Assembly (NCBI GenBank): GCA_934438135.1
Contig: CAKSBP010000048.1
Span: forward strand, 1-22,343
Source: an uncultured Clostridium sp.
Lineage (GTDB): Bacteria > Bacillota > Clostridia > Lachnospirales > Lachnospiraceae
Length of the DNA: 22,343 nucleotides
Direction: 5' to 3'
Shown: positions 7,488-16,056 of the stretch, in pieces
How positions within the stretch are numbered: the stretch's first letter is position 1
How the letters are laid out: every line of letters begins with the position of its first letter
Notes under the pieces: model-generated
The model's database searches: none
The model's input: only the letters and a program-made list of their open reading frames with translations
Told to the model about the DNA's origin: nothing
Translations under genes and position numbers: made by a program

Positions 7488-9461
7488 ATGGAAAATATTT
7501 TTACAATTGAAAAGAGGGAAGATATGCTCAAAGATGGATATTATTTGTTTATTTATTCAGAGATCAATGATGTTCTTAATGTATTAGGCCACTCATTAAG
7601 ACATGATCAGAATATGGCGGTATTCATGAAGAAAGACAACGATGTAAGTTTAATCTGCCATTTGGAATTTGAAAGATTTAGTGGTATTAAGCATCATAAC
7701 GTTGCTTTTTATAGTCGCGAAGAGACAATTAATTACTTAAACAGGATATTGAAAGAATATGATCTAAAGTTAAGTGATTTTGTGGGAATATATGGAGTGC
7801 CTGGATTGGTGGAAAATCAGGATTTATCTTATTCCAGTCTCTATGATGAAAAAGAGCTTTCCTATCATGCAATTTCACATCTATATACTTCCATGCTGCT
7901 TAATACAGATAATTTTTATGAAAACGATATGATATCTTTAGCTTATGATGGTGGACCAGATAGTTTAATTGACCCAGAGATGATGAAAAAGCCGTTGTTC
8001 TGTGGTGCAGTTTCTAAGAAAGGAAAAATAAAATATTTTCCAATCTCTTCACCAGGAGGCTACTGGCTATATTTAAGCAACTACTTTAATATGCCGGAAG
8101 GAACGCTAATGGCTTTAGCATACGCGGCAAATACAAAAAGTCTTGAAACATTTGATACGCTTCCTGATTATAAGGATTTAAAGGATAAGAAGAAATGTAT
8201 CGATGCAATCAATAATATTGTGAATCGTATAATGGCCTATCGCAAAGAAGATATCGGAATTCTATATGAAGATAACGATACAAGATTTTCAGAGTATGAA
8301 ATTAAAGTCAGCATGATTATGAAAGTTGTGCAGGAATTATCCATACAGAATATATTTGCACAGCTGGATCAGATATTGAAGGACTACTCATTGAATCCAT
8401 CCAATACAATACTTGCATTATCAGGGGGATATGCTTTGAATTGTCCGACAAATTCAAGAATTATGAAGAAATATCATTTTAAAGAACTTCAGTGTGCACC
8501 ATGTGTTAATGATGGTGGATTAAGTATAGGAATGGGACTTTATTTCTTTCACAAGTACTGTGAAAGGTTTCAGTATAAATTCAAAAATCCGTACTATGGT
8601 TATACCGATGAGAACAAGTTTCAAGTAATAGAAAAACAATATGCAGAATTCATAGAAAGTGTTCAAGAAGGCACAGAGAAAGCTGCTGCTGATATTGAAC
8701 AAGAGCCAGTGGTATGGATTGATGGAAGAGCAGAAGCAGGTCCTAGAGCTTTAGGGCATAGGAGTATACTCGCCAATCCAATAAAAATGGAGCATAAAGA
8801 TTTACTGAATCAATATAAGAAAAGAGAATGGTGGCGTCCCGTTGCACCAATTGTATTAGAGGAGAATGTAGGTGACTGGTTCGAAGATGCATATCCTTCA
8901 CCGTATATGTTGAATAATTTTGATATTAAACAGAAATATGAGGACAAGGTTCCAGCAGTCATCCATCTTGATATGAGTGCCCGTGTGCAGACGTTGAAAT
9001 TTGTTGATGAAAAAAGACTCTATAATGTTATCAGTGATTTTAACAAATTAACTGGAGTGCCGATTATCTGTAATACGTCACTAAACGATAAAGGGGAACC
9101 CATTATAAACAGTGTAGAACAGGCTCTCAATTTTGCATTACGAAAAAGGATTAATATCGTGTATGCATATGGTTACCGGTTTGTTTTAAAAAATCATGAT
9201 AAGTATGAGGAAGATAAATGTTTAACCCGTGATAATGATGTATTTATTCAGCACAAGGCAGAACGGGATAAGGTTATGAGAAAAATTAATCCATATAATC
9301 TTCCAGAAATGGATTTACTCATTTATTTGTTTAATCCAAGTCTGCGAAGATATGACATAACAGAAAAGAGTGATTATCAAAAAGTAGCTGCAATCACGAA
9401 AAAATTGAGGAGTGTTGATAAAGATTTAAGCATCTTTGAAGATTGGGCAAAAAATCTATAA
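7488..9461 (+). CDS. NodU/CmcH-family O-carbamoyltransferase
   Basis: A 657-residue carbamoyltransferase, of the normal family size (550-650). The N-terminal Kae1/TsaD-like domain carries the metal triad H127, H131 (YHAISH) and D154 (LAYDGG), as in TobZ. The C-terminal YrdC-like half contains IDGRAEAGPRALGHRS at residues 411-426 and the late NTSLNDKGEPI stretch. Family members convert carbamoyl phosphate and ATP to carbamoyl adenylate and transfer the carbamoyl group to a hydroxyl of an antibiotic or sugar. It therefore argues for a carbamoylated product. The ATG at 7488 has no clear ribosome binding site; the in-frame ATG at 7524 has AGAGGG five bases upstream and may be the true start (645 residues). 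Confidence 0.88.
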   Translation: MENIFTIEKREDMLKDGYYLFIYSEINDVLNVLGHSLRHDQNMAVFMKKDNDVSLICHLEFERFSGIKHHNVAFYSREETINYLNRILKEYDLKLSDFVGIYGVPGLVENQDLSYSSLYDEKELSYHAISHLYTSMLLNTDNFYENDMISLAYDGGPDSLIDPEMMKKPLFCGAVSKKGKIKYFPISSPGGYWLYLSNYFNMPEGTLMALAYAANTKSLETFDTLPDYKDLKDKKKCIDAINNIVNRIMAYRKEDIGILYEDNDTRFSEYEIKVSMIMKVVQELSIQNIFAQLDQILKDYSLNPSNTILALSGGYALNCPTNSRIMKKYHFKELQCAPCVNDGGLSIGMGLYFFHKYCERFQYKFKNPYYGYTDENKFQVIEKQYAEFIESVQEGTEKAAADIEQEPVVWIDGRAEAGPRALGHRSILANPIKMEHKDLLNQYKKREWWRPVAPIVLEENVGDWFEDAYPSPYMLNNFDIKQKYEDKVPAVIHLDMSARVQTLKFVDEKRLYNVISDFNKLTGVPIICNTSLNDKGEPIINSVEQALNFALRKRINIVYAYGYRFVLKNHDKYEEDKCLTRDNDVFIQHKAERDKVMRKINPYNLPEMDLLIYLFNPSLRRYDITEKSDYQKVAAITKKLRSVDKDLSIFEDWAKNL

Positions 9462-9479
9462 ATAAAGGAGTTAAGCAGC

Positions 9480-10322
9480 GTGAAGTGTATAAAAAAAGTA
9501 ATTGATCTTCATCTTCATACAACGGCTTCTGATGGAGTAAAAACCCCAGAGCAGCTTGTGGAAAAGGCATATCAGAATGGTCTTGCTGCCATAGCAGTTA
9601 CGGATCACGATACGATAGATGGACTGTTAAAAGCAGAAGAGAAAGCGAGCGAGTTGGGAATTGAATTAGTAAAAGGGGTGGAGTTTACAACTAATTATGA
9701 ACCAGTAATGCACATTATTGGCTTAAACCTTGATATACAAAATAAGGAACTAAAGGAATTGCTACATAAACTGGATAAAAGCAGATTGCGTTTATTGGCA
9801 AAAGCTTTGAGGCATGTCAAAGAAAATGGTATTGATGTAACAGCAAAGGATATTTGTGAAGAAAAAGGTACCGTTACGATTTTGAACCTGAAGAATTATC
9901 TGCTGGAGAAAAATATGGTGGAAACAGGAGATGATTTGGATTTGGATCTTCTATCTATTATTAATGAGTGGAGAGCAGTTACCCCAAGTCCCTCAGAGTG
10001 CATTCAACTGATTCATGGCTGTAATGGAATTGCCATTCTGGCACACCCAGCATTATTAAGCAGAGAGTATGTGCATTTAAAGCAAATCGTGTTACAGCTT
10101 AAGCAGTATGGTTTAGATGGAATTGAAGTAATTCATCCATCCCATACCACACAGGAGAGGGCAATATTCAAAACATGGGCAGAAGAGCTGAAGCTTTTTC
10201 AAAGTGGAGGAAGTGATTATCATGGGGTTGGAAAACGAATCCATACGGGTTCATCAAATCCTGAGGATGATATCTATGTTTCCTACAGTTTTTTAGAAGA
10301 AATGAAAGGATGTAATGTATGA
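9480..10322 (+). CDS. PHP-domain phosphatase, TrpH/YciV-like
   Basis: A 280-residue protein of standard TrpH/YciV length with all metal ligands: H11, H13 and D18 (DLHLHTTASDG), D42-H43-D44 (TDHDT), E68 (KGVEF), H78, H189 (LAHP), H219, D246 and H248 (GGSDYHG). Characterised relatives remove the 3'-phosphate from 3',5'-bisphosphonucleosides or trim short RNA. In this setting it may dephosphorylate a nucleotide-like or sugar-phosphate intermediate (inference). The start is GTG, with AAAGGAG (9464-9470) nine bases upstream. Its stop overlaps the next ATG by four bases. Only one of the two PHP proteins carries a large insert, so they are not simple duplicates. Confidence 0.85.
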   Translation: MKCIKKVIDLHLHTTASDGVKTPEQLVEKAYQNGLAAIAVTDHDTIDGLLKAEEKASELGIELVKGVEFTTNYEPVMHIIGLNLDIQNKELKELLHKLDKSRLRLLAKALRHVKENGIDVTAKDICEEKGTVTILNLKNYLLEKNMVETGDDLDLDLLSIINEWRAVTPSPSECIQLIHGCNGIAILAHPALLSREYVHLKQIVLQLKQYGLDGIEVIHPSHTTQERAIFKTWAEELKLFQSGGSDYHGVGKRIHTGSSNPEDDIYVSYSFLEEMKGCNV

Positions 10323-11290
10323 TAAGTGTTCCCAGTGTATTGTTTTTGAATTGTATCGGAAGTTACTATTATAGTATCATACAGCATTTGAGCGGTGGAG
10401 AACAAGACAATTCTCTACTATTCTTTTTACACTTTGGCAGGCCAGTCTATGAAAAATTGGATTTGGAAAAAATCAGACTGAAGTATCGCGACAATCCATG
10501 GGGGTATCAGCCAGTGGTTCTGAAAGAACAGAATGATGGAATGATTACAGTAAATCAGAAGTTCTATGGATTTTTAAAGGAAAAATTCAATTTAACAGTG
10601 GATAGCGTGATAATGAATGAGAACATTGATATTATTGAGGGATTGAGGCGTAATACAGAAGAGGGAAAATTTTCTATTGTGAATGTAGATGAATACTTTA
10701 TCCCTTCCAGTACAAAAAGTTATAGGAAACGGCATAATAAGCATTTCCTGCTGTTAAAGAGTATTGATTATGAGAAGAAAGAATTACAGATGATAGATTC
10801 AGAGTTAAATCATGATATTTTAGTTTCAGCTGAAGCCTTGGAACAGTCAGTTTACCAGAGTACGTTTAACCATAATCTTTTCTATAGTGTTGATGGCAGT
10901 GGATTTGTGAATAGAGTAGAAACAGCAGAGTTTTTGAAACAGGTGGTTTCCGAGGTTTTAACATGTGATTTTATTCCTCAGATGATGGCTGATATGCAGG
11001 AAAAGTTGGAAAGAAAGGAATCCAAATATTACTATCATGGTTATTACTATAATATTCTATCAAAAATAATACCATATTCGCATATGGTGTATGCCATTTT
11101 AAAGGATAACAATATTGCACTTTATGAAGAGGAAAGAGAGCTATTAAAGGAATGGAAAATGCTTTGCAGTTTTATGAGCTTTAAGTTACTGAAAAATTCA
11201 TGTTTGTACGAGCCTGTGCAGAAGAAACTGTTACATATTCAAAACCATAGTGGAGAGATAAAAAGCTGTTTACAGGGGCTATCATTTTGA
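10319..11290 (+). CDS. Probable BtrH-like papain-fold acyltransferase
   Basis: A 323-residue protein. C12 in LNCIGSYYYS, then VDEYFIPSS with a downstream H139 and H142 (KRHNKHF) and D160 (MIDSE), has the Cys...His...Asp layout of BtrH N-terminal and C39-like folds, where the His sits in a strand just after a conserved Asp-Tyr segment. BtrH in butirosin synthesis moves an acyl group from a carrier protein to an aminoglycoside amine. A carrier domain is encoded at 4190, which supports the match. The C-terminal 130 residues look helical. The assignment rests on pattern memory of a divergent family and could be wrong. It starts in the stop of the PHP gene (ATGA). Confidence 0.5.
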   Translation: MISVPSVLFLNCIGSYYYSIIQHLSGGEQDNSLLFFLHFGRPVYEKLDLEKIRLKYRDNPWGYQPVVLKEQNDGMITVNQKFYGFLKEKFNLTVDSVIMNENIDIIEGLRRNTEEGKFSIVNVDEYFIPSSTKSYRKRHNKHFLLLKSIDYEKKELQMIDSELNHDILVSAEALEQSVYQSTFNHNLFYSVDGSGFVNRVETAEFLKQVVSEVLTCDFIPQMMADMQEKLERKESKYYYHGYYYNILSKIIPYSHMVYAILKDNNIALYEEERELLKEWKMLCSFMSFKLLKNSCLYEPVQKKLLHIQNHSGEIKSCLQGLSF

Positions 11291-11304
11291 AGGGAGGTTA
11301 ATTC

Positions 11305-12234
11305 ATGGAGAACGCGGAAAGAGAAAAATATCAGAGCTGTGAATATCTAGAGTATGGATTAGTGGCATTTACGGAAGGAATCAGGCATTGCTGTGGAGAT
11401 ATATCGGTAGATTGTAATACATTACCAGTCATGCCATATGATGATACTTTTTATAACCATACGAATGAGTTTTTAGAGAAACTGATTCAAGATAAGAAAA
11501 ACATCATCGAAGCAAATAGAAGAGGGGAAAAGACAATTTGTCAGGGCTGTCAGTATTTAAAGGAACAGTACTGGGATAAAGAGAAAAAGATAACGCAGCT
11601 GAATTTTTCGTTAGACAGCAGCTGTAATCTGAAGTGTTCTTATTGTTATAAAATGCAGAATAACTACGCAGCCGGTAAAGCGGTTGATGTGAATGAAATC
11701 ATTAAGAAAATACTGGAATCAAACCAGGTTATTGTGAAATCGCAGGTTATCTATGCTAGTGGGGAGATATCGATACAGCCAGATGTTGATAAGATTGTAG
11801 AAAGTTTAAAAGATTATGATGTTGCTTTTTTAACGAACGCTACGATATATAACAGTAAAATTCATGAAATTATTAAAAAGGAGTCTAGTAGTATCGTTGT
11901 AAGCCTGGACAGTGGGACGAGAGAAACGTATCGAAAAGTTAAAGGAGTCGATCTATTTGAAAAAGTCTGTGAGAACATTGGAAAATATGCAGAAGATGGT
12001 GGACATATCATTCTTAAATATATTCTGATGGAGAATAACTGTGAGAAAGCGGATTTGGATGGTTTTATTGATATCTGCAAAAAATGCAACATCAAAAGCA
12101 TCCGGGTAGCGAGAAACTGGTATGAACCGCAGATAGCTGAAAAAGTTAAGGCTGCTTCCATACATCTTATGATAAAAGCAAGAAGGAATCATATTGTGGT
12201 TCACAATGATGGCACAACCATTGCCGATCGATAG
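11305..12234 (+). CDS. Radical SAM enzyme with N-terminal Cys cluster
   Basis: A 309-residue radical SAM protein. The [4Fe-4S] motif CNLKCSYC (C107, C111, C114) is canonical CX3CX2C, and YASGEIS near 149-155 stands at the SAM-binding GGE position. Upstream, C12, C29, C30, C37, C79 and C82 form a Cys-rich segment (RHCCGD, CQGC) that could ligate an auxiliary cluster placed before, not after, the barrel. No SPASM tail is seen; the protein ends soon after the barrel. The reaction is unknown. A GGGAGG lies eight bases before the ATG. The next gene follows after 72 bases with a poorly defined start. Confidence 0.8.
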   Translation: MENAEREKYQSCEYLEYGLVAFTEGIRHCCGDISVDCNTLPVMPYDDTFYNHTNEFLEKLIQDKKNIIEANRRGEKTICQGCQYLKEQYWDKEKKITQLNFSLDSSCNLKCSYCYKMQNNYAAGKAVDVNEIIKKILESNQVIVKSQVIYASGEISIQPDVDKIVESLKDYDVAFLTNATIYNSKIHEIIKKESSSIVVSLDSGTRETYRKVKGVDLFEKVCENIGKYAEDGGHIILKYILMENNCEKADLDGFIDICKKCNIKSIRVARNWYEPQIAEKVKAASIHLMIKARRNHIVVHNDGTTIADR

Positions 12235-12306
12235 GAAGAATTGCCAGGATAGGAAGGGGTGTAGGGGATATACATAAAAAAACAGAATAATGAAAAAGAC
12301 AAGGGT

Positions 12307-13230
12307 ATGTTAAAGGAATGCATAGAGCAAAACTACAATCTTGTAATTGAAACAATTGTACCAGCGAAAAGAGGTGCTTACGGTGAAACATGGAATATAG
12401 TAACAAAGGGCAGAAACTATTTCGCGAAAGTACATTATATGTCAAACAAAATGGAGCGGTATAAAGTTAGTCTTGGTATAGTTGATTATTTATATCAACA
12501 GAATATTACTTTTATTAACCACGTTATAAAGACAAGAGAGAATACATTGTATGTAGAATATGGCGGAGGTGTCCTTGCTCTTTTTGATTATATTGAAGGG
12601 GAAAACAGTAAACAGTATGAGGTAACAGATTTACTACATTTACTGACTGAAGTATATCAGAAATCTTTGCCGGATGGAACAGTTGACAAGGAAGATTTTA
12701 ATATATACTGTGCAGATTTTGTTTTAAGCAGACAGAAGGAGTATCCAATTATATCTTCTAATATTGAAACCCTGAAATGTTATTATGATAGGCTGCAAAA
12801 TGCTAGAGAAAAGTGTAAAACATCAAGGGACCATATGTACATAACGCATGGTGATAGTGCCAGTAATATTATGATGCAGAAAGAACAAATGATAATTATT
12901 GACTGGGATAATGTAAAAGTGGCATCTCCTGAACGTGATTTGTGGTTTATGATTCATAGCGTTAGTGATGTGGACAGATTCAATAAAATCCTGTTAAAGG
13001 ATGGTATTGATTATCAATTAAGAGGAGAACGTCTGCGGTTTTATTGTTACTATAATTACTTTTATTATTTTCAAGACCACTTGCTGGCGATTGAGGAAAC
13101 ATCTGATTCCTATCAAAAAAGGAGAATCCTAAATTATATTCATTTTCTTTTCTTTGGTGGCTACATATTGGAGCAAATGTATACAATCGAGAAAATCCAG
13201 CTGGAAATAGGAGGTAAGTATGAAGTATAA
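12307..13230 (+). CDS. Aminoglycoside-phosphotransferase-fold kinase
   Basis: A 307-residue APH/choline-kinase-like protein. Lys41 (YFAKVHY) is the probable ATP lysine. The catalytic loop THGDSASN gives H181, D183 and N187, and IIIDWDN gives the metal-binding D199 and D201. The family phosphorylates hydroxyls of antibiotics, sugars or choline. Here it may phosphorylate an intermediate or provide self-protection by phosphorylating the product (inference). The ATG has only a poorly spaced AAGGG. The upstream in-frame region is open back to a TAG at 12262, with no ATG, GTG or TTG seen in it, so the start is uncertain. It overlaps the next gene by 11 bases. Confidence 0.82.
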   Translation: MLKECIEQNYNLVIETIVPAKRGAYGETWNIVTKGRNYFAKVHYMSNKMERYKVSLGIVDYLYQQNITFINHVIKTRENTLYVEYGGGVLALFDYIEGENSKQYEVTDLLHLLTEVYQKSLPDGTVDKEDFNIYCADFVLSRQKEYPIISSNIETLKCYYDRLQNAREKCKTSRDHMYITHGDSASNIMMQKEQMIIIDWDNVKVASPERDLWFMIHSVSDVDRFNKILLKDGIDYQLRGERLRFYCYYNYFYYFQDHLLAIEETSDSYQKRRILNYIHFLFFGGYILEQMYTIEKIQLEIGGKYEV

Positions 13231-14827
13231 GTTCTTATGTGACTTTCTAGATGATACTTTTGGTGATAGTAAGGATGTATTAATTGATGTAATAGACAGG
13301 TGCAATATTTCCTTATTTGCAATGGAACTACTGAAAAAATATGATTCTAAAAGATATAAAACTGCAAAAGTAAAAAAAATAGTACAGAAAAAATTTAATA
13401 AGGAAGTACTAGAAGCTGCAAAAGAACTTATTGATTTTGGTGAGAAAGAAAATGTAAAGATAGTATTTATAAAAGGAATTTTTCTTGCTGCTGATATATA
13501 TGAGGATGTGGATGAACGATTATCAACAGATATCGATGTCTGTACTGGAAGTGCTGATTTTCCAAGGATGCATTTTTTTCTTAGAAGTCTGGGATATACC
13601 TGCAATGATCTTGAGGATCAGGAGGTTGAATCAGGTGGCTATCTTGAATCGCTTGAGGAGTATCACATCTGTTATGAAAAGTTTATCAATGGGATGAAAA
13701 TTTTTATTGAGGTTCATAATTCGATCGTGAATGCAGGAAATGCTTTTTATATTAGTTCGCAGGAGTTTTTAGCGAATTCAGAAAAGAAGGAACTGTTAGG
13801 GGAAAAAACATATGTACTCTCGCTTGAATATAACCTGATATATCTCATGTTACATTTTATTAAGCATATTCCTTTATCCTATATGCAGTATTCCATATTG
13901 AAAATTCGTCCAGAGATAAACCTGGGAAATGTTAACGACATAGCACTGCTGGTCAATAAGTATAGAGAAATCATTGATTGGGACAAGGTTGTTACATTAT
14001 CTAAGAATATGTATATCGCAAAGTATATTCTGGCAGTGGCAGAATTCATCAATCACATCTATCGTGACATATTTGAGGAAAGATTTTTGGAAAAACTGTC
14101 AGCCGTCAGAGAGTACTCTAAAATTGCTGATATCAGATACGAAGAACGTGGCTGGGGAAAGTTTATGTGGATGTTTGATGACATGCTGGACATATTTGAA
14201 AAGGAGAATGCCGGGAATATATTAAGAGGCACATACCTTGATTATATTGATATTAAGGAAATTCCTTTACATAATAGCAGAGATTCGTCTTCTGTAGAGG
14301 AAAAGTATAATTTTGAACGGGAATTTCCTATAACATGGACTGAAAACAAGAAGCATTCGCATGCAAAGTTAGAGGTTCAGGCTACGAAAGAGTTTATTGA
14401 TGTAACATTTAACATAACAGATAAAAAATGTTGTGTATATGAAGAAATCCATAAGCTATTTGACAGTGATGGTGTTGAAATCTATGTAGTTACAAAAAAC
14501 GGTATAGAAGCAAAGCTTTTCACGATTGCTTATGGTGATACAGAGTATATTCTTATTGAAAGCACAGAAAGAGAACTGTTTAAGAGTTACAGGCTTGTAG
14601 ATAAGAAAGCGTGTTCCTATGAGCTCCATATTGAGGAGAATGTCGTAACCATATATCTACGTGTTCCCTGGAGTTATCTTAGTGTGGATCCAGAAGCTGA
14701 AAAAGTATTTGCGTTCAACGTTGGAGGTCTCATTAGCAATCCTGTTACACAGTTGTGTTCAGGAAATTGTAATTTATTTGGAACCGAGCTTTATGATTTG
14801 AGACAGATACCAGTGATACAGTTTTAG
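13220..14827 (+). CDS. Nucleotidyltransferase (PF14907-like) with CBM9-like C-terminal domain
   Basis: A 535-residue protein. Residues about 60-250 match the uncharacterised nucleotidyltransferase family: KG at 85-86 (FIKGIFLA), then RLSTDIDV with D104 and D106, and FIEVHNS (162-168) at the usual His position. Residues about 370-535 look like a beta-sandwich carbohydrate-binding CBM9/DOMON-type domain, with DSDGVEIYV (415-423), RVPWSYL (481-487) and VFAFNVGG (496-503). This pairing suggests nucleotidyl transfer to, or binding of, a sugar-containing substrate (inference). The start is ATG with AGGAGG seven bases upstream, inside the previous gene. The middle region (250-370) is helical and unrecognised. 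Confidence 0.65.
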   Translation: MKYKFLCDFLDDTFGDSKDVLIDVIDRCNISLFAMELLKKYDSKRYKTAKVKKIVQKKFNKEVLEAAKELIDFGEKENVKIVFIKGIFLAADIYEDVDERLSTDIDVCTGSADFPRMHFFLRSLGYTCNDLEDQEVESGGYLESLEEYHICYEKFINGMKIFIEVHNSIVNAGNAFYISSQEFLANSEKKELLGEKTYVLSLEYNLIYLMLHFIKHIPLSYMQYSILKIRPEINLGNVNDIALLVNKYREIIDWDKVVTLSKNMYIAKYILAVAEFINHIYRDIFEERFLEKLSAVREYSKIADIRYEERGWGKFMWMFDDMLDIFEKENAGNILRGTYLDYIDIKEIPLHNSRDSSSVEEKYNFEREFPITWTENKKHSHAKLEVQATKEFIDVTFNITDKKCCVYEEIHKLFDSDGVEIYVVTKNGIEAKLFTIAYGDTEYILIESTERELFKSYRLVDKKACSYELHIEENVVTIYLRVPWSYLSVDPEAEKVFAFNVGGLISNPVTQLCSGNCNLFGTELYDLRQIPVIQF

Positions 14828-14858
14828 ATTATCAACATAATCAGATACAGGAGGATAA

Positions 14859-15494
14859 ATGATACAGATAATTAGTTTTGATATTGGTGGAACACTGGTA
14901 GATACCTCAAGGAAGAATCATCTGAAAGAGGTATTAAGTGACTATTTAAGACAGAAGGGATTATATTCAGCAGATGCGGTGAATTGTTTAAAACTACATG
15001 ATTTTAGTATCCCGGAGTATTGCCAATACGTAGGAATTGATGATGTTGCCAAAGTACAGAATATAATTGAGCAGCACAATCAAAAGCACATACTATATAG
15101 CGATGTTCTTCAAACAATCCGTTATCTGAAGCAAAGATATAAACTGGTTACTATTTCAAATGCAATGTCACTGAAAAGAAACACATTAAGTATTTATGAG
15201 ATAGAAGAATATTTTGATTTGGAACTGTATTCCTTTCAGTTTGGTTCATTAAAACCTGACACCAAGATGTTTTTATATGTAGAACAATATTTCAATGTGA
15301 ATGCTAAGTACTGTTTGCATGTTGGAGATAATAGGAATGATATTTGTGGTGCAAACAGGGCTGGCTGGATAAGTGTATTATTAAACCGTAAAAATACCTA
15401 CAAGGAAGAGGAGTTTCAGGGCATAAATAAACCGGATTATATCATTAGCAATATGTCCGAACTTTTAGAAATAGTTCAGACAACATCAGTTTAG
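14859..15494 (+). CDS. HAD-superfamily hydrolase
   Basis: A 211-residue HAD protein. Motif I is FDIGGT with nucleophile D8; motif II is S100 (TISN), motif III K132 (LKPDTKMF) and motif IV D157 and D161 (HVGDNRNDICGA). The family cleaves phosphate esters or, in dehalogenases, carbon-halogen bonds. The second motif I Asp, which acts as acid/base in most phosphatases, is Gly10 here; this form is seen in some HAD subgroups but leaves the chemistry open. It has a strong AGGAGG before the ATG. It lies between the nucleotidyltransferase and the GrpB gene, suggesting action on a phosphorylated intermediate. Confidence 0.82.
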   Translation: MIQIISFDIGGTLVDTSRKNHLKEVLSDYLRQKGLYSADAVNCLKLHDFSIPEYCQYVGIDDVAKVQNIIEQHNQKHILYSDVLQTIRYLKQRYKLVTISNAMSLKRNTLSIYEIEEYFDLELYSFQFGSLKPDTKMFLYVEQYFNVNAKYCLHVGDNRNDICGANRAGWISVLLNRKNTYKEEEFQGINKPDYIISNMSELLEIVQTTSV

Positions 15495-15510
15495 AAATAG
15501 AGGTTTGACA

Positions 15511-16056
15511 ATGATAGGATTATCAAATAAGAAAGTAAAGTTGGTAGGATATTCAGAGGACTGGGCAGGATTGTATCAGACTGAAGCTGACAATCTTAAG
15601 CGATTACTGAAAGATAATGTTGTTTCAATACAACACGTTGGAAGTACATCAATACCTAACATGATGTTTGCAAAACCAATTATTGATATTGCAGTTGGAA
15701 TTGAGACGATCGAACAATTGGGCAAGGTAAAAGAAATTCTACTCGCAAATGATTATTATTACAACGAAAATGCAGGTGATACAGATCGCTGGTTTTTTGC
15801 AAAAGGGAAAGCAGAAAATAGAATGTTTAATATTCATGTCGAGTTAATCGAAGGAGTTTCCTGGAACAACCATATCAACTTCAAGAACTTTATGATAAAA
15901 CATCCAGAGTATGTATCAAAATACTGCGATGTAAAGAAAGAGCTGGCAAGTCGTTATAGGGATGACAGACTTAAATATACAGAGGGAAAAGCAGAATTCA
16001 TTCAGTCTGTCCTAAAAATGGAAGATAGAGATAAAGAGATAGAGGTGAAGTTATGA
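15511..16056 (+). CDS. GrpB (UPF0157) family protein
   Basis: A 181-residue protein with the hallmark GrpB stretch HVGSTSIPNM followed by AKPIIDIAVG (residues 42-63). This fold belongs to the nucleotidyltransferase superfamily, with GST, then the KPxxDI acidic strand. Biochemical activity is poorly known. GrpB proteins are widespread and sometimes linked to CoA kinases or antibiotic clusters. The ATG at 15511 is preferred because AGAGG (15499-15503) lies seven bases upstream; a TTG two codons earlier is too close. The stop overlaps the glycosyltransferase start by four bases. It could transfer a nucleotidyl group to a pathway sugar (weak inference). Confidence 0.82.
   Translation: MIGLSNKKVKLVGYSEDWAGLYQTEADNLKRLLKDNVVSIQHVGSTSIPNMMFAKPIIDIAVGIETIEQLGKVKEILLANDYYYNENAGDTDRWFFAKGKAENRMFNIHVELIEGVSWNNHINFKNFMIKHPEYVSKYCDVKKELASRYRDDRLKYTEGKAEFIQSVLKMEDRDKEIEVKL

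Noticed and set aside
12980..13605. Long minus-strand open frames opposite the kinase and nucleotidyltransferase genes
   Set aside because: They lie opposite genes with clear family motifs and have no ribosome binding site or recognisable domain.
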